A stretch of 64,000 nt of DNA. It comes from Paramecium tetraurelia (taxonomy: Eukaryota > Ciliophora > Oligohymenophorea > Peniculida > Parameciidae). How positions within the stretch are numbered: the stretch's first letter is position 1; each line of letters opens with the position of its first letter. The position numbers were made by a program, and so were the translations under genes. The notes under the pieces were generated by a model. That model made no database searches. It was given only the letters and a program-made list of their open reading frames with translations, and was not told where the DNA came from. The DNA is taken from assembly GCF_000165425.1 (NCBI RefSeq), contig NW_001799255.1:1-64000 (forward strand). Reading direction: 5' to 3'. Positions 48,143 through 59,112 of the stretch are shown piece by piece.

Positions 48143-50059
48143 TCACTGATGACTCAACAATTATCTTTATGGTCTCATCTAATCAATTTCAAAAGCTCTC
48201 TGCAAGCACTCTTAATCCCCTTCAATGGTGATTTTCTGTTGCTAATTTGTATAAAACGTGATTCGCATCGAATCAGGCATTTTAATAGATTATATTAAAA
48301 AGTTCTATAATTCTCTTGGTATGCTTGGAGTTGGACCACAAATTTTGAGTGAAGCACCTTAGAAGTCACATTCAGAAAATGCATAGAAACACATTTCATT
48401 CTATTAAACTTCTAATAAATCAGCTTATGGAACATTCTAATTTTCAATATCTTCTGAATCTGAATCATCTGTTGATTGATCAAACTCAATTGAATCTGAT
48501 TATAAATCATTGGCTTCCTCATAGAATTCTTATTAATTTAATTCTTCTGGCAATTCTTCGTATTGATATTCATAGACATATTCATACTCTCCAAGTTCAT
48601 CATCGTCAATATCATCGTAAGCATATTCATAAACGTATTCATATTCCTCAGGCTTTTCATTTCGATTTTATGTTTTTAAACTATTAACCTTTGAATTCAA
48701 TTGAATGAATGAAATATCGTCTTCTTTAGGAATTGGAGTGCATTCAAATTTCTTCTGATCTGAGACTTTAGTGTTTTCAATGACTGAAACAATTTCATTA
48801 AATAACTCTTCTGGTCCTTTGCTTGTGATAATCATAAAATAATAAATGGACTTAACCTTATCGATTCCTTCCAATAAATCATAAACTAGTAATTACAAAG
48901 ACAGTATTACATTCAGGTGTTTAGGTTTGTAGCCTCCTTTTTATTCCATTGTACCCTGGTTCTATTATTAATGCACTATAAAGCTTTTGATCTCCAAGTT
49001 TAATCGCTTGAAATGCTCCACTGTATCCTCCTGAATGGAAGTCAAAATCTTATATATTGCATTTCATAGCCAATTAGGCAGTAATTGAAACAAACTTTTA
49101 ATTTTTAGGCGATATTGTTGTCAATAACATACCATTAATTGCCTTCTCAAGTGATCTAAAGTTTTTATCTGTCTATAAAAATGGATCTAGATTAATTTTA
49201 GAAGTTTAAATTACATTTTGTGAATAGCACTTTTGTTTATCCTCCTTAGGTATATGAACACATTTTCTTTTGGCATGTGATTTTAAGTACGGGGATATCA
49301 GACAAGGCTTCAGCTAGATTGGCAATGGAAGGTGGCTTACAAAAGAATTGATCGCACTTTTCTTATTGAAGACAATTTATTTACTTCCTTAGTTAATGTC
49401 CTCCAAAATTCCCTGGACACCTAATAAGAATGACTCGTCTGCAGTGAAATCACTATTTGTTCCAGTCTCCAATGTTGCAAATACCATAATCACACTTTTC
49501 TTTGAGAATTGTAAACCAGTAAACTCTTATATTTATAACATTTTACAGATTGCATAGTTTCTTTTTCTTCTTTAAATAATTCTCTTTTCATTTCTTGTTT
49601 ATCACTAATTACAATTTAATGTATTGCATATTTTTTATCTCCCTCGATTATTGTTTTTAAATAAAAGGCCTTAGGTATCTGAGCTTGTTTGTACTACCTC
49701 TTTAAATTAGTTTTGATATATGTTTGTATTATGTTTTCTTGTGATTTCTCCACAACAAATATATAAATTCCATTCTAAATTGAACTATAGTGAATTGAAT
49801 TCGTCCCAAAATAATCCTTCCCCTCCTTTAAACTATCCATTGTTTATTTGTGTGTTTTCACAGAGAATCGCACATCCCCTTGAAAACTCACATATCTCTC
49901 TTTGCTTGTATCTATTGGTAATGGATCGCCACCAATCAATTCTATCAAGTCAATATTAGCACAATTATAGACTTTTGATTCAGGACCAGCAGACATTTGC
50001 ACTCCAACAACTGTGAGTACCAATAAAAACAATACAAAAGCCGTTTTAATTATAATCAT
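48143..50059 (-). CDS. Secreted protein with acidic Tyr repeats and crystallin-like C-terminus
   Basis: Three introns (49524-49546, 49314-49340, 48886-48910) leave 613 aa. A signal peptide (MIIIKTAFVLFLLVLTVVGV) starts a protein of mostly beta character. Around residues 430-510 there is an acidic patch with near-repeats EEYEYVYEYAYDD and GEYEYVYEYQYEE, then Asp/Ser/Glu-rich sequence. The final ~80 residues (EMCFYAFSECDFQGASLKIC) carry the FYxxxxFxGxSxxxC pattern of a beta/gamma-crystallin fold, often calcium binding. This combination suggests a calcium-binding secretory granule or cell-surface protein; Paramecium trichocyst-tip proteins with crystallin-like domains are known, so that is the leading idea. 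The start overlaps the stop of the upstream gene. Confidence 0.75.
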
Positions 50060-50595
50060 TATTATATTATTTTTTTGCTTGAGGTCTAACCTCTTTTTGT
50101 TCCACTCAACGTTTTACTCTTGATCACCTGATGCCCCTTCCAATCCTTACCATAATCACCTTTGAAACAGTGATAGTCACTCAAACAAGCCTATTGTAAT
50201 GGAATCGATGAATAAATTTACTCTCCTGCCATCGATATTCGAGATTAGATTTTTAAAGCCATGTTTTACATCAACGCTTAAGTTGTCTTGCGATACACAG
50301 GCTTCCCTTATTCATCTAGACAACTATCTAAATCTAGGCGCTAGATATCAGATTTTTATAAATTTGGATTTTCAATGTAAAATTGCTCTAAATATCGTAT
50401 TTCCCCTCCTAATTTGTGTCTTTGCCATCCGAATTCAACTACTTCTATACACTTTTATTCTTCGCTTATTTTCTCCTTTATCGGTGACAGTTCCTTCATA
50501 GGACTCACAATCAAAAAACCGCTGTCGTTCTAATCTTTCGTTATTGAAGCCTTCTTGCTTTTAGAATATCCCTACTAATTTTTTTGCGCAGACAT
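50056..50595 (-). CDS. Hypothetical protein, 179 aa
   Basis: Intronless frame of 179 aa, start MSAQKNQQGYSKSKKAS, with higher G+C than its surroundings. No membrane segment or signal; a middle part CIEVVEFGWQRHKLGGEIRY followed by basic, Ser/Lys-rich C-terminus ending SSKKIIQQ. No family recognised. Its TGA (50056-50058) overlaps the ATG (50057-50059) of the next gene on the same strand. Confidence 0.6.
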
Positions 50596-51634
50596 ACTTA
50601 ACCACAATTCAAATTTGAATTATAATTATATATAAAATCAATAAAAATCAATTTTGTATTTCACTCTCCAGGTTAAATAAATCTCTAGGCAAGTTGTTTA
50701 ATATTGACTATTTTTATTTTTTCTCGTTTGATTGATGATTTCAGAAATCTCTCCTTTAAATTCTAAGTTGAATAACATAGCAAATCTAACAGATTTTCCT
50801 AACTCATTTTACTAATCGAGATTATCATAGCGTCCTTAGATTTCACACCGCAATGTGTATAACAGTCATTTTAGGTTGATTTCTTGATGCTATTTTTTTT
50901 ACAAACAAATGCGCTAGCTAAACACTTGTTCTACTTTTAAATATAGTCTTAATCGTCTTCAGTTCGAATATTCTTTGCAATCTAAAGTTATTTTACATAT
51001 TATAAAAAATAATAAATAATCATTTTAAAGCATTCATTTGCTTTATCAAGTAATTTAGATTAAATGGAAAATTTGGACCTTAAAATCGAGTTACTTTAGA
51101 ATTTCTTTTAGGAACAATTATCTATCCCACTTCAAAATTAAATGTTTGTATCGCAGACTTTTATCTCGTTTAAATTGATTTCATTCTCCTCTATGGCGAA
51201 AAACTCGTTCTAGTTCTTCGAACACCAGCAAAATCTTATATTGGTTCTATAAATTTTCTTTTCAAAATTGAGATTGCCAATTTAGGCTCTTTGCACAATC
51301 GCTTAGGTTGGAGTGTATAAGAATGCTAATATATGTCCATTATTAATAATATTGATTTTTATTAATAAATATTCGAACAGATATAATATATTCAATAGAA
51401 AGTACGGTTTAAAATTCATCAACATTGCACAACCATACTTTTTCTGAATCATATCTCCAATATCAATAATACTTTCAATGCAACATTATGAAAGTGACTA
51501 AATTTCAAATTAGGTTTGCATTTTTATGCATTTAAATCAATATCCTTTGTAATCGAAGATAAATAATATCGTTAAACTAAAACTATTATATTGCTTATAT
51601 ACTAAAATTTATATTTATTTTTTATTAATAAATA
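50596..51634 (-). pseudogene. Decayed gene, unknown family
   Basis: Minus-strand protein-like segments: TPTQAIVQRAQIGNLNFEK and CWCSKNQNEFFAIEENEINL (about 51130-51350), RLQRIFELKTIKTIFKSR (about 50880-50990) and FAMLFNLEFKGEISEIIN (about 50640-50830). They are in different frames with TGA between, and intron solutions failed. The 3' part may be an intact exon of a gene I could not assemble. Confidence 0.4.
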
Positions 51635-52576
51635 ATGAATGTCCTACTCAAAGGTATGAAATAATTGAGTTACCGCCCTTCATTTCAATATTGGCTTAGT
51701 GCTCATCCAACTACCAAAAGCATATCCTAATTGAGTCCAAGATAATTATTGGACACAGCCTTAATTAAAAGAATCTGTCAAAAGCAAATCCCAAAACATA
51801 CTATTATGAGTCAATTTTGTCTTTGGCATGGCAAATAACCTAAATCAGGAAACCAGACTTGTTTTTCAGAAAAGAAGTGAGCATATCCATTCATATATAG
51901 AACTCGACGATCTTGGATGCCCAATGTTCAAAAATAAACTTATGAATCCTTAATTTTAGGAAGAAAAATACATGTTAAAGTTACTACAAAGACAATGAAA
52001 TGTATTCGAAAGGCTGGCAGCTTTGATAATTATGTTTTATTGACTAAACCTTAAGATTTAGATTCTATTTATGGTGAATATTTAAGAAAATTGATGCTTA
52101 CTAAAGTTAATGACCCTTCTTTTGAGGTTAATATTTTACTAAATAATTTAGATACCACACGTTTTAAAAGCTCGGCCTCACAAATACTCAAGAAGAGCAC
52201 AACGATTTAGCAGAAGACCTGCAATTGTATGGCATCCACCTGAAATCAGACATAAAGATTTGACATTTTTGAAAATAAGAACAACCAATGAAATGAATCC
52301 TGAAGAATTAAGAAAATTAAGAGAATATGACTCTTTGAAAGATAGGGTATATACCATTAAATTTCTTAGTTTGAAGATATTAATGATTTATTGCATCCTA
52401 TTTTAAATGAAAAGTTCTTCGAGGACGAAAAAGAATGGCCTAAATTTGAACAAGTTGAAGGAGAGAAAGCATTGGCTGAATTTTTAAAGAAGAAAGATAA
52501 GGAGAAAATCAGACTTACATTAAAATCAGTTGAAGAAACACTAAGAGAAAATAATAAAGCATTAGGGATTTTTTGA
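51635..52576 (+). CDS. MRPL28: Mitochondrial ribosomal protein bL28
   Basis: Three introns (51877-51900 starting GTG, 52127-52151 starting GTT, 52347-52369) leave 289 aa. The bL28 core is recognisable: CLWHGKQPKSGNQTCFSEKK, then TRRSWMPNVQKQTY, then ILGRKIHVKVTTKTMKCI and RKAGSFDNYVLLTKP. The first intron removes an in-frame TGA exactly between SEKK and TRRSW, where homologues are continuous. The extensions before and after the core (C-terminal WHPPEIRHKDLTFLKIR and a charged helical tail) fit a mitochondrial form. It is a component of the large mitoribosomal subunit. Confidence 0.9.
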
Positions 52577-52579
52577 TCG

Positions 52580-52919
52580 TCAATTTGATATAGCAATTAT
52601 AATAAGAGACAATAAAAGTAATTTATTGGAAAAATAATTATTTTCAATTTTTAAACTAAAGAGGTTAACTTTATTGATAAAGAATTTGGAACAATTTTTC
52701 TCATAGAAATCTTTAAATACTATCTCTTAAGGAAAAATATTATTTTTATAAAAATTCTTACATTTATTCTCCAACTTCTTTATCCATTTTTGAAAATTTA
52801 ATTCTAAATTGTCAAATTCTTAAACTACTATTTTTTGTTTCAAAGTATTTGTATAAATAAAACTTTACATCGCTTCTAATTAATTTACAAAAAAGAATGA
52901 AATCAATTTTGATATCCAT
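52580..52919 (-). CDS. Small hypothetical protein, 104 aa
   Basis: One 25-nt intron (52804-52828), removing a TGA, leaves 104 aa: MDIKIDFILFCKLIRSD start, Lys/Phe-rich middle KLNFQKWIKKLENKCKNF, and a hydrophobic C-terminus LLLLSLIIIAISN that could be a tail anchor. Composition is basic and Phe-rich. Its stop is 3 bp from the stop of the convergent bL28 gene. No family recognised; a chance open frame is not excluded. Confidence 0.4.
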
Positions 52920-53285
52920 TCTAATTGTTAAAATATTATATTTATATAAAACCATCAAGCAACCAAGTAATAGTTTGGCTTGAAGTTATATTCATCAGGT
53001 ACTTATCTACAATTTCTTCGATTAATGTTCTTAAATGGAATACCAAAAAAATAGAATATATAATTTATTTCGCCTTTCTTGTGGAATTTGTTAATCTCCA
53101 TTTTATGAATATAATATATAAACCACTAATTTCATTTTTCATTCTTATAGCAGATCAAAAGAGTTGCAAAAGTAATCAAAAAGTTAACACAATAATAAAA
53201 TGTTGTAATATTAAACGTTAAATTACAGTGATAGAAACATTAGAATTTCAATAGCATTTTAGATAATAATTATATTCTTTAACAA
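52920..53285. other. No supported gene
   Basis: A plus-strand open frame exists but is low-complexity, hydrophobic and lacks an ATG; I see nothing functional. Confidence 0.5.
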
Positions 53286-53747
53286 TCAGAACTAATTGTT
53301 GGATTCTAATTTAAATTTCCTCTCCGTAAACATTGACATATCTCTAATTCTTAAATTGACCTTTTTAGTATTCATCTAGATCGAATATGCCCTCCTTCTT
53401 GTTTCTATTGTATATAAATTAATACTGTTGCAGAAGCTGTTATTTCCTGTATTGAGATTATAGTATTTGGTAAGTATGTTTTTTTACCACCCGCTTTGGT
53501 AAGGAGTGAAGTCTTATGTGATTTTGGGTGTTTATTTGAATTCCTAACTTGCTTGATTGATCATGTCCTTAATTGATGATTGTTTGATGAATTTTTATTA
53601 AATTTAGTGAAAATCTAATTTAGTTGGTTAGGCCATAATCTTTGGTTATTTATGGTTTATTTGTTATTCTTATGAGATCTGCATGATATCAGCAATAGAA
53701 ACCGGTGTTTCTTCTTATAGGCAATAAGAAAGTGCTTTGTCTAACAT
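53286..53747 (-). CDS. Hypothetical Gln-rich protein, 153 aa
   Basis: Intronless 153-aa frame beginning MLDKALSYCLQEETPVSIAD with QQINHKQPKIMAQPTKLDFH following. It is rich in Gln, Lys and Asn with no membrane segment. In the 3' third another frame is also protein-like (KKEGIFDLDEYQKGQFKNQ), reachable through a 21-nt GT..AG intron, so the true C-terminus is uncertain. No family recognised. Confidence 0.45.
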
Positions 53748-53910
53748 AAAAATAATATAAAAATTACATAAATTCGAAATATTATTTATTTAAGAAATAG
53801 TTATAGTACTAATAGCAATTTAAAAAGGGTATCGTAATATAATAATTTGAATGATTTTATTAAATAAATTTTCCATTTTTAGAAATAATCCTTAATTTTT
53901 TTATATACAT

Positions 53911-55560
53911 ATGAATACTAAACTAGAATAAGTACCATTATTAAATACGACTTGTAGCTTGCACACATCGGAACATTTAAATTTGGTCTGTTTAACACCA
54001 TCCTGTTTAAGTTAAGGATTTATCTGTAAATTGTGTAGAAAATTACATGAAAATCATAATGTTGTAGAAGCTAATGAATTTTTGGATATCCTCAAAAGAT
54101 TAGTCAATTATGATGGAAAATACAAAACTCCAAATCAAATAGACCCTCTTATTGGTCGTACCACTTCCAGTTTAATGGCAATAATTGAAGAACTAGAAAT
54201 TTAGATAGAATATTTTAATGAGAAATTGAGTTAGATTAAAGCCTAATTTGATAAATATCGATAAATTTCCAACGATGTTTGTTTACTAAACAATCTGATA
54301 TATTATGTCTATGGAGTAGATTCCTAATAACCATTATTCCAAGAATAACTGTAAGGAGTTCTTAAAAGGATGTGTTTTCAATAAAAAAGGTTATCCTTAA
54401 TTTCAGTGGCTTCATGTCAAACTAATCATCTATTTGTTCCCAATGAAAGATTGTATTAAAATTTCTTAGAACCTGTATTGAATCAACTGAAGTAAATAAG
54501 ATAATCTCTAGATACTAAGATGATGTAACCGGATTCATATAACACTTTGAATCTGCAATTCAAAAATGGCTTGGATTTAGTTCACAATGCCTAATTTAAT
54601 ACAATCATCTTTGAATCAGAAAGCTTAACTGAGGAGGATAAAATCTTTGAAAAGTTTATCATCGATAGACCAGATAACAACCCATTCAAAAAATTAAAGA
54701 GATATAAATCTGAAACTAATCCTGTTGAAGAACCTTGTAATTAAGGAGTTGGAAGAGTTGAAAAGATATCAATTGTTGCTGGACACAAGATGTGGTATCA
54801 CGATCTGAGTTATGTAAGATTCAAACCAAGGAATTGGGTAGTAGAACCTAGAAATGCTTGTATTATTTGTAAATGTCATCCAAAATTTGCTAGAATCAAA
54901 GAATTTTTGAATTGTAAGTATGGAGATCTCTATGGACCTGTTGCATTAGATCTTCATTTATTCGAAGCATTTAAAAAGGCCGTGGCTAATAGAAAAGAAA
55001 AATAATTCCTTGTGGAAAGAAGTGGAATTTACTTTCATGATCTCTGTGTATATTGGTCTTCAATGGTGGATTGTGATGAAGTTAAAGGATCTGTAGATTT
55101 TGAATCTTTATGCAATGCTGTCAGAATTGCTTATGATACATTTTGTTATTTATGTAAGAGACGAGGAGCCACAATGAAATGTAATAATAAGGATTGCAAT
55201 GTTTGGATTCACTATTATTGTTGGAAAGAGTTGGATCCTTCTAATTAATATTTAGACAACGAAAGATTTAGGATGCTCTGTCACAGACATGCTTTAGGTT
55301 AAGATTATAAACCAGATTGGCTTTATTCTAATTAAATTGCATAAAGTATATCATCCTATTATTAACAACTAAAACCACAAAGACCCTAAAACCAAGTCAA
55401 AATTACACATAAAGAATAATATGAAGAAGATAATAAATCAGATGAAGATTAATAGTTTAGAGATCAATATAAAAGAAAACCTATCATCAAAGAATAACCA
55501 ATTAAATCAGAATAGTATTTTAATATCCCGGAACCTTACGATTATGATTCCATTTTATGA
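53911..55560 (+). CDS. B-box / extended PHD zinc-finger protein
   Basis: An intronless 549-aa gene. Residues ~14-55 read as a B-box-like zinc site: CSLHTSEHLNLVC, CLSQGFICKLC and KLHENHN in the right order. A coiled coil (IEELEIQIEYFNEKLSQI) follows, as in TRIM-type proteins. The C-terminal half has an extended PHD module: CIICKCHPKF, HLFEAFKKAVANRKE, FHDLCVYWSS, FCYLCKRRGATMKC, WIHYYCWKEL and MLCHRH. Extended PHD fingers bind histone tails or nucleic acid, so a nuclear/chromatin role is inferred. A disordered Gln/Glu tail ends PYDYDSIL. A B-box with ePHD in one chain is a combination I do not know from other groups. Confidence 0.85.
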
Positions 55561-56717
55561 TAAATTTATAAGAATAGGATAAAATTCTATTCATTTATAA
55601 TAAGTATATTAAATATTATCTTATTATGTACTTTTCATCTTTTGTAACCTATTAATAAGATTATATTCAATATCCCATACAGAATTATACTGTTTAAAGA
55701 TTATAAATATTTTTTAAATAGCTAAATTTCTCATGATGTTTATGTTTTTTGCAGAATACATACAACAATAATGATTATTGTTTTATTCAAGAAAATAATA
55801 AGGAGATACACGGATTTATATTTTAGTATAAGAAAAGAAGTTCAAGACCAATTTAATCTTCCTAAAATTCACTTTTAGATTATTAAGAATTGATATTTTC
55901 AAATTACTTTCAATCTTAAGCATATATTTTTTAAATTAGGTATTAAAGTTTCAAACAATCATAATATTCTTAAAATTTAATATGAAATTATTATTTAACT
56001 AATGTGATAACTCTTATTAAATTTGTAATATAAATTAATGAAGCTGCTTTACATATAAAAATTTATTCAATTCTTAAAACATACTATAGATTAAATGCCC
56101 ACTCATAATAAAAACCCAATTTTATCAAAATATTTCTATTTTGTTGTTGAAACTTGTTTTCAGCCTTATAAAGAGTTGCTTCTATATAAAATTGTAAAAT
56201 TTAGTAATGTAATTTTTGATTTTCTTACATATCCATTACTAACTTTGAATTAATTTAATTAAATTTTAACTTCCTCCCCTTTTTTAATCAAGAGTGAAAA
56301 TATCATTTATAAGTATTATAATTACCGTATTTGAATCCCTTGAAATGGGAAATTTAATTATTGTTCATGCTACACTTATTAAATAATAGAACAATCATAA
56401 CTTTAAGGTAGGTTAAGATTTTCTATATACATAAAGGAAATTATATGTAGTTTAAGAACTAGTCTATAAGAATTTATATTGTAGAAATTTAACTTGGTTT
56501 GACTGAAGTGATATTAAACTTCTTGTGGCAATCTTTGTAAATGATTTTCATTCATGTAATAACTATTAAAAGAATTTGACTATATAATAAGTTGATTTAA
56601 CAAAAGGTTATATATAAATTAGGTATAGTATAAAATATGTAGACTGCAGATCTAAGATATAAGTAAAAAGGAAAGATGGTGAGTATAGATTATATGTTAT
56701 AAAATATAATGATAGCA
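55561..56717. other. No supported gene
   Basis: 1.16 kb of A/T-rich sequence, no protein-like frame on either strand, no GC island and no repeat that I could see. Long for this otherwise compact part. Confidence 0.5.
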
Positions 56718-57035
56718 TCACATTATTTTATATCCACCAACTTATTCAATTACAACATCAATCTCGTCTCCGGTTTCCATTCCAATCTAATAGATAAAGA
56801 ATTAAATATACATCTGCGGGTGTTTAGGTCTCCAAAATCCTTTCTCCATCAAACAAGAATCTCACATTTTAGATTTGGAGCTAAAATATTCACTTCATAA
56901 TACATTTTGCCTAGAACAATAGGCATCCATCAATTTCTTAAATTATGTGGCCTTTTTGATTTTAAAGAAAACCTCTTCACCATCTTGTGATTTGACTTTT
57001 AAGTTCAAATATTCTGCTTATGATTGATCTGCCAT
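56718..57035 (-). CDS. SUMO: SUMO (small ubiquitin-like modifier) precursor
   Basis: Two introns (56881-56903, 56787-56811) leave 89 aa. The ubiquitin-like fold is complete with SUMO signatures: EYLNLKVKSQDGEEVFFKIK, FKKLMDAYCSRQ, VRFLFDGERILETQTPAD and ETGDEIDVVIEQVGG. The di-glycine at residues 84-85 is followed by YKIM, so a SUMO protease (ULP/SENP) must cut four residues to expose the conjugation end. No consensus psiKxE site is obvious in the N-tail. SUMOylation is required for programmed DNA elimination in ciliates (established), so this gene is of interest in context. Confidence 0.96.
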
Positions 57036-57166
57036 TTTTGTTTATTAAAATAATTAATTTATTAATTAAAAGTGTTTGTATATATTTTATATATAAATAG
57101 ATGCGAATTCTTATTTATAATATAGAAACATAAACAATAAACAAAAATTACATTAATGTGCTATCT

Positions 57167-57915
57167 TCATGGAGTTCTCGAATCGATTAAGGTTTTTAAA
57201 ATTTATTGAAGATTATTTATCTATTTCCTTTCAGGGGAAACCTAGCATATTAATAATGGTTTACCTCATCATTTTCCTTAATGTGGAATTACTGAACTTT
57301 ACCATTTATTTGTCTTATCTCCTCAAAAACCTCTTAAAATAAGTTGTTCTTATTATTGTTGACGCATATAAAGGCTTCAAATAGCTGGTAATAGCAATCT
57401 ACTATTGATAGTTATCATACATTTAAAAGTTGAATTTATATTCCGAGTATTTATTATCCAGATATTAAAAAGATGATTCACACATTCTTAAGTATATGTG
57501 TGAACTACGCAGTCATAGTTCATATTTTAAGGACTCCAAGTTGAGGAATCATCATTCGTACTTTGAGTCATTGTTTCACAATTGTCTGCTAAAATTACTT
57601 TAAACATGAACTTACTGTATTCGATCATATTTTGCAGTCTTCTGGGACTTAAATGTAGATCATCAATCATAATTAAAATAAAGTGAGATTTCTAAGTGAT
57701 CTAAGGTAGTTGAGGCTGTTCGATGCATTCAAATGTAAATTATGAATTTACAATGAAACCATCAAAGTATTCATCATCTTAGCTAATAGTTTTTTTCTTT
57801 TATTGTTTCTCTAACTTAACAATTTTCTAGAGCAATACACATAAAATCATACATTCAAGTATTCCTCTTCCGAATTTGCATGCATACCTCCACTTCTAAG
57901 TCTCCTTACACTCAT
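57167..57915 (-). CDS. Hypothetical protein, 225 aa
   Basis: Three introns (57827-57852, 57399-57420, 57242-57264) leave 225 aa. Start MSVRRLRSGGMHANSEEEYL, then a domain with FDGFIVNSQFTFECIEQ, QKSHFILIMIDDLHLSPRR, a region QECVNHLFNIWIINT, and C-terminal helices FEEIRQINGKVQQFH. No membrane segment or signal peptide. I do not recognise the family; the mid region might be a small alpha/beta domain. Adjacent and codirectional with SUMO, 131 bp apart. Confidence 0.7.
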
Positions 57916-58401
57916 GTTTGGAAATTATGATTTTATTTCCTTTTATTTATTTATTTAAAAACACAATCATTAATATCAATTAATAATGCAAAATGACAAA
58001 TACTTTGAAAAAAGTTAATACAATTTTCAATTTAATAATTATTTCAAATATAGGATTCATTACAATATTTTTTACTATTAACTCCATCTCTATTAAAAGT
58101 ATTCAAAATCTTTATTAATTTTTGCATCAATAAAGACATCTCAACTCAAGTTAGTTGTTAAATATAAATTATTTATTATTCCATAAAAATATTAAAGATA
58201 ATTCTCAGATGTGTATAATTTTTCTAATTAACCATTTAAAACTTGGAAAAGGTAGATGTGGCTATGATAAAATCTTAGAAATAATTTGAAAAAAAGTCAC
58301 ACTTTTATTTTTTAAGTTTAAAAATAGTTTGTTTAATTTTATATAATATAAATTAATTTATACAGTTTAACACAATAGAATCTATATTTAGTATTGATTT
58401 T
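57916..58401. other. No supported gene
   Basis: A/T-rich spacer, nothing protein-like. Confidence 0.5.
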
Positions 58402-58617
58402 TCATTCAATTAGTAGGCAATTGTTTGATTGAGCAGGAATTTCCTTAATTCTTCTACTTACTATAGGATTTTTAAACGGATTAAAACTTCCTTTTTATTT
58501 AGTTTTCTCTCTCAAAACAGCCTGACTGTCATTAGACATTCTGACTTTGAGCATGGTTTCTGATAATTCTCCATCATTCTAGATTCTTTTTTATTTTTGA
58601 GCAGCACAAGTTCCCAT
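58402..58617 (-). CDS. Tiny acylated protein A, 71 aa
   Basis: Intronless 71-aa frame. MGTCAAQKQKR has Gly2 and Cys4, the classical signal for N-myristoylation plus S-palmitoylation, so it should be held on the plasma or ciliary membrane. The rest is charged and without a fold signature, with a C-terminal module GSFNPFKNPIVSRRIKE and the end NNCLLIE. The module recurs in the next gene upstream (FNPFKNPI here, YNPYRNPI there), which is the main reason to regard this short frame as real. No known family. Confidence 0.65.
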
Positions 58618-58772
58618 TTTTTTATTTAATTAATTGATCAAGATACTAATTAATATAAATACGACATGATAAATAGTATGAAATAAGAAATTGACAAATT
58701 TCATGTACTTAAAGGGAAATTTATGTAAATTCTTCAGAAAGTTATAAATAAACAACATATATATAGAATCAA

Positions 58773-58967
58773 TCAGGCTAGAGACTATCTAAGACGTCTG
58801 TTAAGAATTGGATTTCTGTATGGATTGTACAATTCTTGAGATTGTGTTTTTTCATTGATCAAAGCCTCAATATTGTTCTTTTCAGGTCCTTAATTGATGA
58901 CTTATGCGAAGGAGCCTTACAATTAGGCATCCACGTGATCTTTTGTTTTTGATTTGCAAATTCCCAT
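58773..58967 (-). CDS. Tiny acylated protein B, 64 aa, paralogue of A
   Basis: Intronless 64-aa frame, same strand and 155 bp upstream of protein A. Start MGICKSKTKDHVD again has Gly2/Cys4 followed by Lys residues, a strong myristoyl-palmitoyl-polybasic anchor. The C-terminus ELYNPYRNPILNRRLRQSLA aligns with protein A over [FY]NP[FY][KR]NPI[VL]xRR[IL][KR]. The middle is variable. The pair looks like a tandem duplication with only anchor and motif under constraint. It may dock a partner at the membrane; function unknown. Confidence 0.65.
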
Positions 58968-59112
58968 TTCAGTTTGGTGTATTTTTAATATATTTTTTAA
59001 TAAATTTAATTTAGTATTATAAATAGCCCAAACTACAAATGACGTAACCCTGAAAACAATTTAAATATCTCTTTGTACTTTAAATTAGATGAATTATTTA
59101 TTTTAAATTAAC

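Noticed and set aside
50199-50501. Plus-strand 100-codon frame
   Set aside because: It lies opposite the minus-strand 179-aa gene, whose composition and start are far more protein-like.
51880-51900. In-frame TGA in bL28 as selenocysteine or pseudogene mark
   Set aside because: A 24-nt GTG..TAG intron removes it and joins SEKK to TRRSW, matching bL28 homologues.
52925-53221. Plus-strand 98-codon frame
   Set aside because: No ATG start, hydrophobic low-complexity translation, no motif.
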